Of a DNA stretch of 64,000 nucleotides, positions 58,034 through 64,000 are shown piece after piece (positions within the stretch are counted from its first letter, which is position 1; each line of letters opens with the position of its first letter). Where the stretch lies: NCBI GenBank assembly GCA_035570275.1, contig DATMNI010000233.1:1-64000 (forward strand). Reading direction: 5' to 3'. The notes under the pieces are model-generated. The model was not told where the DNA came from and searched no databases. It worked only from the letters and a program-made list of their open reading frames with translations. The translations under genes and the position numbers were made by a program. The DNA comes from DATMNI01 sp035570275. Lineage in GTDB: Bacteria; Acidobacteriota; Terriglobia; Bryobacterales; Bryobacteraceae.

Positions 58034-59011
58034 CTAATCGATCGTGGGAGACAAGAGTTGCTTGGTAGCGTTCTTCTTTTGCGAGGTTGATCTTTGATGA
58101 GTGTCCAAGCCCGCGTCCTTTTTCAGACCTCGCTGTGTTCGGCGGATCGCCTCGACGAAGGCCATCGCCGCCTTACTCACACCTTCCCGGTACGCGACGT
58201 CAACCGGGTAGCGTCGAAGCGCTGGGGTGATTGGCCTCAATACAAGCCGTTCACCCGCAAGCCGGGACATAGTCTCGAAAACCAACGCCACCCCGCGTCC
58301 CGCCTCCACGGCTGCGATCAAGCTGGTGGCGGTGTCACACTCCTCGGCTATGTGCGGCTTCCGTGACTGCGAGGCGAAAACCCTCGCCAGAAAGACAGGA
58401 TGCTCGGGATGCTCCAGACGGCTGAAGGCCACCAACGACTCCTTGGCGATTTCCCTCAGCGGGACCCTCTTTCTTCGCGCAAGCCTGTGTCGTGGATGCA
58501 TTGCCACCCTCATGCCATAGGTCCGGAGATGCTCCACGATAAGACCGTCGAATTCGCAAGGCGATACTGTAACCACTAGGGCGACATCCAGGCTCCCGTC
58601 GTGGAGCCCATTCAGGATGGCTCGACTCGTCATGTTGTGCAGATCGACGGCGACGTTCGGGTTGGATTGCTTGAAGGTTCTAAGCGCCCTGGGTAGAATC
58701 TCAACCGACGGAGAAGCGGCATAACCCACCCGGACCCGGCCGGTCTTCCCGGATGCCGCCGCCTTCGCAACGCCAATCGCTTCATCGACGCGGTGCAGGA
58801 CGGCTCTCGCTTCCACGAGAAAGACTCTGCCGGCTTCGGTGAGCGTGATGGCCTTGGGCGTGCGTTTGAAAAGGAGGACGCCGAGATCTCGCTCCAGATC
58901 GCGGATCTGTCTGCTCAGCGGCGGCTGGGAAACGTAAAGCCGGGCGGCGGCGCGCGAGACATTCTGCTCCTCTGCAACGGCGACGAAATACCGGAGGTGC
59001 CTCAGCTCCAT
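58034..59011 (-). CDS. LysR-family transcriptional regulator
   Basis: This 325-residue protein has the standard N-terminal helix-turn-helix (LRYFVAVAEEQNVSRAAARL, VSQPPLSRQIRDLERDLGVL) and a two-lobed effector domain at about 90-290 (GRVRVGYAASPSVEILPRAL, VVTVSPCEFDGLIVEHL). The C-terminal 30 residues are Lys/Ser/Gln-rich and atypical. It is divergent from an isochorismatase-like gene, the usual LysR arrangement, and a palindrome lies just upstream of its start. Confidence 0.92.
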   Translation of the reverse strand: MELRHLRYFVAVAEEQNVSRAAARLYVSQPPLSRQIRDLERDLGVLLFKRTPKAITLTEAGRVFLVEARAVLHRVDEAIGVAKAAASGKTGRVRVGYAASPSVEILPRALRTFKQSNPNVAVDLHNMTSRAILNGLHDGSLDVALVVTVSPCEFDGLIVEHLRTYGMRVAMHPRHRLARRKRVPLREIAKESLVAFSRLEHPEHPVFLARVFASQSRKPHIAEECDTATSLIAAVEAGRGVALVFETMSRLAGERLVLRPITPALRRYPVDVAYREGVSKAAMAFVEAIRRTQRGLKKDAGLDTHQRSTSQKKNATKQLLSPTID

Positions 59012-59019
59012 AGCACGAG

Positions 59020-59036
59020 TATACCTAATGGGTATA
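59020..59036. promoter_or_regulatory. Candidate LysR operator
   Basis: TATACCTAATGGGTATA is a 6-5-6 palindrome nine bases from the LysR start, in the 181-base divergent region. It contains the T-N11-A pattern of LysR sites. Placed this close to lysR it would suit autorepression and activation of the divergent gene; binding is inferred. Confidence 0.5.
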
Positions 59037-59192
59037 GTGCCGTCACTCCAAAGTATTTCCCAACTCCGGCGAAGTCCCCCAAGATGTTCGGTAGGCCAAG
59101 GGAATGGTGGGGAACGAGATTACCATCGCAGTGCTGGTGCTCACGCCGCCTCGGGGACTCGGCATCGACCTACAGATTCTAAGGAGAATGAG

Positions 59193-59819
59193 ATGACTAA
59201 CCAGAACCGTACCTATGAGCCTCTGACTTCCGAAAACGCTGCGCTCATCCTCGTCGATCATCAGATCGGGCTGATGACGGGCGTCCGTGACTATCCGATC
59301 GGCTTGCTAAAGCACAATGTGGTGGCGTTGGCCAAGGCTGCGAAAGCTCTGCATCTGCCGATAGTTGTGACCACGACAGCGCGCGACAGCATGTGGGGAC
59401 CGACGATTCCAGAGTTGGTGGACGCATTGCCGGGCATCGAGATCATCGACCGCTCCTCGGTCAACGCCTATGACGATACTCGCGTGGCCCGCGCCATCGA
59501 GGCGACCGGCCGGAAGAAGCTCATTTTCGCCGGCCTGTCTCTGGAAGTTTGCGCGGCTTTCCCGGCCATGACGGCCGTCAGCAGAGGGCTCGAGGCGTAC
59601 GTGGCCGTGGACGCCTGCGGGACGTTCAGCGAGACCAAGCATCAGACCGGGTTGCTGCGCATGGTCCAAGCCGGCGTCGTCGTTTCGGACTACACGACCT
59701 TGATGGTGGAGATCCTCAAGGACAACGCGCGTCCTGAGGCAGGTTCTGTTTACGGAGCTATGGACATGGATTGGGCCAAGCTCGTTGGCCAGATCTCCGC
59801 GGAGTACGCGAAGAAATGA
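59193..59819 (+). CDS. Isochorismatase-like hydrolase (YcaC-like) divergent from LysR
   Basis: The ATG at 59193 follows AAGGAGAATGAG; frames further up are spurious. The 208-residue protein has the catalytic Asp22 (LVDHQIG), Lys108/109 (GRKKLIFAG) and Cys120 (SLEVCAAF). It is a paralogue of the gene at 11664-12368. YcaC-like enzymes have poorly defined substrates. The divergent LysR gene probably controls it. Confidence 0.87.
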   Translation: MTNQNRTYEPLTSENAALILVDHQIGLMTGVRDYPIGLLKHNVVALAKAAKALHLPIVVTTTARDSMWGPTIPELVDALPGIEIIDRSSVNAYDDTRVARAIEATGRKKLIFAGLSLEVCAAFPAMTAVSRGLEAYVAVDACGTFSETKHQTGLLRMVQAGVVVSDYTTLMVEILKDNARPEAGSVYGAMDMDWAKLVGQISAEYAKK

Positions 59820-59972
59820 ACGCGGAAGGTCTTGAACCCGAGCGGAAGCCGTTGCTGCTCTTCCTCCTTCGGGGCCGTGGTTGGCCGTAGGTCGCGTTCT
59901 GGGAGGTTGCACCAGACCCGGTCCCGAGGCTGGATCGAGCCGAGCTAAGGTCATCTTGGCAACGGGCTTATC

Positions 59973-59994
59973 TTAACGCCTATGGGTTAACAAC
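59973..59994. repeat. Short repeat shared with 57735-57755 and 2689-2700
   Basis: TTAACGCCTATGGGTTAACA continues AC here. The reverse complement at 57735-57755 differs only in the order of the GTT/AAC triplets, and the first 12 bases also occur at 2689-2700. All three lie outside genes or at their edges, after TTAT.TT. Confidence 0.55.
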
Positions 59995-60026
59995 CTGCCC
60001 CACCAGCGCAGCCACACCGATGAACG

Positions 60027-61343
60027 CTACTTCTCCATCCGGACCAGGCTGGGCGCCTCTGCCGTCTTGACTGCTTCGGATGCGTGGTGATTCACGATCA
60101 GCCGGGAACCCCTCTGACCCGTCAGATAGGTCCAGACCCACTGCAGAAACACGCTCACGCGGAGGCTGGATTGGCCCAGGAATTCCAGATGCACAGCCGC
60201 CCATGCAAGCCATGCCAGGACACCGCTGATGCGGAATTTACCGCTCTGCAGAACGGCGAAGCCCTTGCCGACGATCGCCATATTGCCCTTGTCGAAATAG
60301 CGGAACGGCCGGGGCGCCGGCTTGCCGGCAAGCCGGTTGGCTATCAGCCGGCCCGCGTATCGGCCTTGTTGTATCGCCACCTGCGCCACGCCAGGAAGCG
60401 GGTGACCATCCTGATCCAATGACGCAGTATCGCCCACCACGAAAATTTCGGGATGTCCCGGGACACTGAGATCGTTCTGGATGCGGACCCGCCCGGCGCG
60501 ATCCGATTCCGCTTTCAGCCATCTGGCCGCAGGGGACGGGCTGACACCGGCCGTCCAGATGACCGTGTGGCTGGCAATGCGTTCCCCCGCCACGATCACA
60601 CCTGCCTCGTCTACCAGTTCCACGCCGCTCCCCAGCCGTACTTCCACACCCAGTTCCTCCAGGTGCTTCTTGGCTGCACTGGAGAGACCCTCCGCAAAGG
60701 TTCCCAATACCCGGGGGGACTGGTCGATCAGTACAATTCGCGCCGATGCAGGATCGATTCGCCGGAACTCAGCCCGGAGGCTATTGCGCACCAGAATGGC
60801 AATCGCACTGGCCATCTCCACTCCAGTGGGACCAGCGCCGACCAGCACGAACGTCAGCAGGTCGCGGTGGCGGCTGGGGTCTTCTTCCGCCTCAGCCTGC
60901 TCAAACGCCCCGAGCACCTTATTCCGTATCTCCACAGCGTCCGCCAGGCTTTTCAATCCTGGAGCGTATTTACTGAATTCGTCATGTCCGAAGTAACTTG
61001 GGCCCGCGCCCGTCGCCAGGATCAGATAGTCGTATTGGGTCCGTACATTCTCGCGATCCGCGTCTCTACAGATGACACATCGTTCCGCCTGATCCACACC
61101 CGTTACTTCTCCAAGGAAGACTGAGGTGTTTGGTTGGTTTCGCAGTATGCCGCGGATGGGCGACCCGATTTGACCAGGCGTCAGGACCGAAGTCGCCACC
61201 TGGTAGAGCAGGGGCTGAAACAGGTGGTGGTTCGTCCGGTCAATCAGAATAACGCTCGCCGGCGCCCGCTTGAGCGCCTTGGCGGCGGCGAGGCCGCCAA
61301 AACCGCCGCCGACGATTACGATAGTTGGGAGATGCTCGCTCAT
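60027..61343 (-). CDS. ndh: Type II NADH dehydrogenase (NDH-2)
   Basis: I use the ATG at 61343 (MSEHLPTIVIVGGG, with AAGG upstream); the frame to 61421 runs into the glucokinase gene. The 438-residue flavoprotein has an FAD Rossmann motif GGGFGG at 12-17, a second NADH-binding motif VLVGAGPTGVEMA, and a IFVVGDTASLDQDGHPLPGV FAD-binding strand. A hydrophobic C-terminal region (ISGVLAWLAWAAVHLEFLGQ) anchors it to the membrane. It oxidises NADH and reduces quinone without proton pumping. It lies 22 bases after glucokinase. Confidence 0.93.
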   Translation of the reverse strand: MSEHLPTIVIVGGGFGGLAAAKALKRAPASVILIDRTNHHLFQPLLYQVATSVLTPGQIGSPIRGILRNQPNTSVFLGEVTGVDQAERCVICRDADRENVRTQYDYLILATGAGPSYFGHDEFSKYAPGLKSLADAVEIRNKVLGAFEQAEAEEDPSRHRDLLTFVLVGAGPTGVEMASAIAILVRNSLRAEFRRIDPASARIVLIDQSPRVLGTFAEGLSSAAKKHLEELGVEVRLGSGVELVDEAGVIVAGERIASHTVIWTAGVSPSPAARWLKAESDRAGRVRIQNDLSVPGHPEIFVVGDTASLDQDGHPLPGVAQVAIQQGRYAGRLIANRLAGKPAPRPFRYFDKGNMAIVGKGFAVLQSGKFRISGVLAWLAWAAVHLEFLGQSSLRVSVFLQWVWTYLTGQRGSRLIVNHHASEAVKTAEAPSLVRMEK

Positions 61344-61365
61344 ATCCTTATAAGAGGCTACGCGC

Positions 61366-62367
61366 TCAGGCTTTGTTGGCTTTCGCCTCCCCTGCCAGTC
61401 CGTATGCCGCGGCGCCTGCAATGCCCACTTTGCTGGTCATCAAATGAACCGGAATCCGGCTCATCATCTCCGAAAACCGCCCCTTCCGCCGGAAGGACTG
61501 CAGAAAGCGCGAGGATCTCAGCACGGGCAGGATATGGACGGGAATTCCGCCGGCAAGATACACTCCGCCCACCCCCAGCACTTTGAGAGCGAGGTTTCCC
61601 GCCTCGCTTCCCATGATCGAGACCACCGTTTCGATGGTTGCCACGCAGCGCCGGCTGGGTGCGGCAGGGTCAAGCGCGGATTCAATGATCGCTTTCGTGC
61701 GGTCGCCGGCAAGGGCAATCCGCTCCGTAGTCTCCGGCAATTCCGGTGTCCTCTCGCTGTCGCGGAAAAAGTCGTAAACTTGCGGGATACCGACTCCGGA
61801 ACAGACGTGCTCATAACTGACGTGATCGAAGCGTTGGCGCATGAACGCCAGCAAACGCATCTGGGTCTCGTCGGTGGGAGCGAAATCGGCATGCCCGCCT
61901 TCCGAACTGTGGGCTCGATATGAGCCGCCTTCCCACGTCAGAAACGCCTCGCCGAGCCCCGTGCCGGGCGCAAGGACGGCGATGTTGGCTCGCTCCACCG
62001 ATTGCCCGGCACTGAGCATCTCGACATCTTCAGGCCTCAGCCCCGGGACGGCATTGGCAATCGCCTCGAGGTCGTTCAACAAATGCACGGCCTTGAGATT
62101 AAGCTCCTTCGTGAGGGATGCCTGATCGACGATCCAGGGGAGGTTCGTGATCTTCGCCCGGCCCGCGAGTACTGGCCCGGCGACGCCGAAGCACGCCCGT
62201 TCGACGTGCAGGCCGGTCTTCGCCAGGAACTCGCTGGCAATCGCCTCCAGGCTCGGGTAGTCCGCAGAGTGGACCTCGGATTCCGCCAGAGGCGTGTGCG
62301 ATCCCTGCTCCAACGAGAAAACACCGACCGCGGTCTTAGTCCCACCGATGTCACCTGCTAACAGCAT
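61366..62367 (-). CDS. glk: Glucokinase
   Basis: I use the ATG at 62367 (MLLAGDIGGTKTAVGVFSLE) with AGGAGGGAAG upstream. The 333-residue protein has the ASKHA phosphate-1 motif DIGGTKT, the sugar-binding segment LLNDLEAIANAVPGL, LAPGTGLGEAFL and a SEGGHADFAP motif. This is the E. coli Glk-type family, ATP-dependent. Its start overlaps the 3' end of the sugar-transporter gene by 17 bases, so glucose uptake and phosphorylation are coupled. Confidence 0.94.
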   Translation of the reverse strand: MLLAGDIGGTKTAVGVFSLEQGSHTPLAESEVHSADYPSLEAIASEFLAKTGLHVERACFGVAGPVLAGRAKITNLPWIVDQASLTKELNLKAVHLLNDLEAIANAVPGLRPEDVEMLSAGQSVERANIAVLAPGTGLGEAFLTWEGGSYRAHSSEGGHADFAPTDETQMRLLAFMRQRFDHVSYEHVCSGVGIPQVYDFFRDSERTPELPETTERIALAGDRTKAIIESALDPAAPSRRCVATIETVVSIMGSEAGNLALKVLGVGGVYLAGGIPVHILPVLRSSRFLQSFRRKGRFSEMMSRIPVHLMTSKVGIAGAAAYGLAGEAKANKA

Positions 62368-63676
62368 AGTCTTCCCTCCTGACGCTATTCGGCTTCGATC
62401 CACTCAGCGCGTAGTACAAGATATAGAGATAGCAGACCACCGGCAGCACGAAGGCATGGTGCAGCCCGACATGGTCTGCGATTGTGCCCTGGATCACGGG
62501 CAGAATGGCGCCCCCCACAATAGCCATGTTCAGGAGGCCGGAACCATTTCCAGTCAGTGGGCCCAGTTCGGCCACGCCAAGGCTGAAGATCGTGGGGAAC
62601 ATGATCGAGTTGAAAAAGCCAACGGCTAGAATCGTCCACATTGCCGTGTGGCCGCCAAACAGCATAGAAGCCGTCACCAGCGCGGCCGCCGAGATCGCGC
62701 AAATAGCCAGCAGGTGACCGGCTTTGAATCGCCGCAACAGGGGCGCACCGAGAAAGCGTCCGATCATGGCGCCGCCCCAATAGAACGAAACATACCCGGC
62801 GGCAGTCAGAGCGGACATTCCCGCAATGTTCGGCAAACCGAAATAGTTCACCAGAAAACTGCCGATGGAAACCTCCGCTCCCACATACGCAAAAATCCCC
62901 AGCGCCCCAAAGACAAGATTCGGGTGCTTCCAGATGGAATCGCCAACTGTCTCTCCCGCGCGTTGCTCCGTGGCTTCGATCTTAGGCAGTTTGAAGGCGC
63001 CGATCAGGACGGCCAACAGCATGAGAGCGACGCCGATTACGGCGTAGGGCAGCTTGACGGAAGCGGCTTGTTGCACCCGGTAGGCCCCCAGAGCCTGCGG
63101 CGTGAGCTGCCGCAACTTTTCCATCGCCAGCGGCGCAGCGCTCAGAATCAGCAGCCCTCCGAGTTTGGGCGCGACGGTAGTGCCCAGAGAGTTAAACGCC
63201 TGCGTCAGATCCAAACGGCTCGAGGCGGTTTCGGGCTTCCCCAACACCACCACGTAAGGATTCGCGGCTACCTGAAGACCGGTGATTCCGGCCGCCAGAA
63301 CCATGAGGGCGGTCAGAAACAATGGGAAGGAAACCGTAGTCGCGGCCGGTATGAACAGGAACGCTCCCAGAGCCATAGTCAAAAGGCCGGCCACCATACT
63401 CCGCTGATAGCCGATCGCGTTCACGATCCTCGACCACGGCACGGAGAAGAGGAAATAAGCAGAGAAGAACGCGAACTGAATCAGCATGACTCCCGCGTAG
63501 CTCAAATCAAATATCGACTTCAAGTGGGGCACCAGAATGTCATTCAAGCAGGTCAAAAAACCCCACATGAAAAATAAGGTGGTGACGATCGCCAATGGCC
63601 GTGAGTAGTCATTTGCTGCCGGTGTAGGCGGAGCCGCCGGAACGGCCTTAATTCCGCTGATTTGCTGAGTCGCCAT
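62351..63676 (-). CDS. Glucose/galactose/fucose-type MFS sugar transporter
   Basis: This 441-residue, twelve-span protein matches the FucP/GluP subfamily: FFMWGFLTCLNDILVPHLKS near helix 1, QVAANPYVVVLGKPETASSR after helix 4, and SRLDLTQAFNSLGTTVAPKL. These symporters move hexoses with H+ or Na+. It lies first in a sugar operon (transporter, glucokinase, ndh). A G/A-rich ribosome site (GAAGGGAAATAAACG) precedes the ATG at 63676. Confidence 0.93.
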   Translation of the reverse strand: MATQQISGIKAVPAAPPTPAANDYSRPLAIVTTLFFMWGFLTCLNDILVPHLKSIFDLSYAGVMLIQFAFFSAYFLFSVPWSRIVNAIGYQRSMVAGLLTMALGAFLFIPAATTVSFPLFLTALMVLAAGITGLQVAANPYVVVLGKPETASSRLDLTQAFNSLGTTVAPKLGGLLILSAAPLAMEKLRQLTPQALGAYRVQQAASVKLPYAVIGVALMLLAVLIGAFKLPKIEATEQRAGETVGDSIWKHPNLVFGALGIFAYVGAEVSIGSFLVNYFGLPNIAGMSALTAAGYVSFYWGGAMIGRFLGAPLLRRFKAGHLLAICAISAAALVTASMLFGGHTAMWTILAVGFFNSIMFPTIFSLGVAELGPLTGNGSGLLNMAIVGGAILPVIQGTIADHVGLHHAFVLPVVCYLYILYYALSGSKPNSVRREDYAVSR

Positions 63677-64000
63677 ATCGTTTATTTCCCTTCAATGCGA
63701 TCCTTTGGTTAATTTGGAGACAAGCAACGAAATTCCGGGCATTGAACCTCGAAACTCCCGCGCTGCAACGGCGGCTTCGTGGCGCCAGCCCCTGAGTGTC
63801 TCCGCCCCCTCCGCGCGCTCAGGTTTTGACTTCCCACTGCCTTTCTCTGTGTTTCCTCCGCGCTTTTCGTGGTCGAAGAACCGCGCTGTTCGAATCCGCT
63901 AAGTGTTTCGCCTTTTGCAGTCGAGACCGGCCGCTTCAAGAACAGCGGACACCAAATCGGAAACCAACTCATCGTCAGTTTCGTAATGAATTCTTGATTC
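63677..64000. other. 3' spacer without a recognisable gene
   Basis: This stretch holds the promoter region of the sugar operon and two short frames with no family resemblance. A tRNA-like GTTCGAATCC at 63889 lacks paired arms. I see nothing else. Confidence 0.35.

Noticed and set aside
63885..63905. tRNA T-arm (GTTCGAATCC)
   Set aside because: The flanking bases do not form a five-pair stem and no anticodon or acceptor arm is found around it.

Overview
The window looks like a chromosomal segment of an acidobacterium, probably close to Solibacter or Bryobacter. This is inferred from family content: two very large Oar-type TonB-dependent receptors with an N-terminal carboxypeptidase-regulatory domain, two beta-propeller/Y_Y_Y sensor kinases, a DUF2934 protein, many NarL-type regulators and high GC. 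There is no rRNA, tRNA or intact transposase. Spacers hold palindromic repeats and gene remnants.

Layout. 0.2-3.9 kb: DUF1801 protein, two ankyrin proteins and a small ORF. 4-12.4 kb: a tight minus-strand operon (isochorismatase-like hydrolase, amidohydrolase, secreted VOC protein, alginate-export-type porin, DoxX, aquaporin-like protein, ThrE-like exporter, YoaK-like protein) with DoxX and aldo/keto-reductase debris inside it. 13.3-16 kb: a MarR / YceI / ring-cleaving dioxygenase / esterase group resembling the Bacillus MhqR quinone-stress regulon, with a near-perfect palindrome between marR and yceI. 16.4-20.8 kb: an AcoR-like activator with an AraC DNA-binding end, then a PAS histidine kinase facing a NarL regulator. 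20.9-28.4 kb and 32.2-39.8 kb: two differently arranged copies of one four-gene set (NarL regulator, propeller kinase, Oar-type receptor, small DoxX-like protein). Between them lie a class D-like sortase with an LPETA-tailed substrate, a small Cys protein, a catalase-like peroxidase and a DUF2934 protein. 40.3-48.1 kb: a stress and regulation block (DksA/TraR zinc finger, WrbA, patatin, NarL regulators, a sigma-like protein, a zinc-ribbon protein, a single-ring ClpB-like ATPase, an ECF sigma factor). 48.3-57.6 kb: one respiratory operon joining an aa3-type oxidase (cytochrome c fused to subunit II) to a Rieske/cytochrome b complex (cytochrome c fused to cytochrome b), a diheme lipoprotein and heme A/Cu assembly genes. 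58-63.7 kb: LysR with a divergent isochorismatase-like hydrolase, then sugar transporter, glucokinase and NDH-2.

The most striking observation is a recurrent bipartite sequence, (G/T)GTTA(A/C/G)N, exactly 17 nt, then CG(T/G)GAT(G/T). It lies upstream of the small Cys ORFs, the catalase-like gene, the DksA-like gene, the regulator/sigma-like operon and the ClpB-like gene, with a weaker copy before the ECF sigma gene. In three leaders the -35-like box starts exactly 63 nt before the ATG. This looks like an alternative-sigma promoter that defines a local stress regulon. It was found by eye and is a hypothesis.
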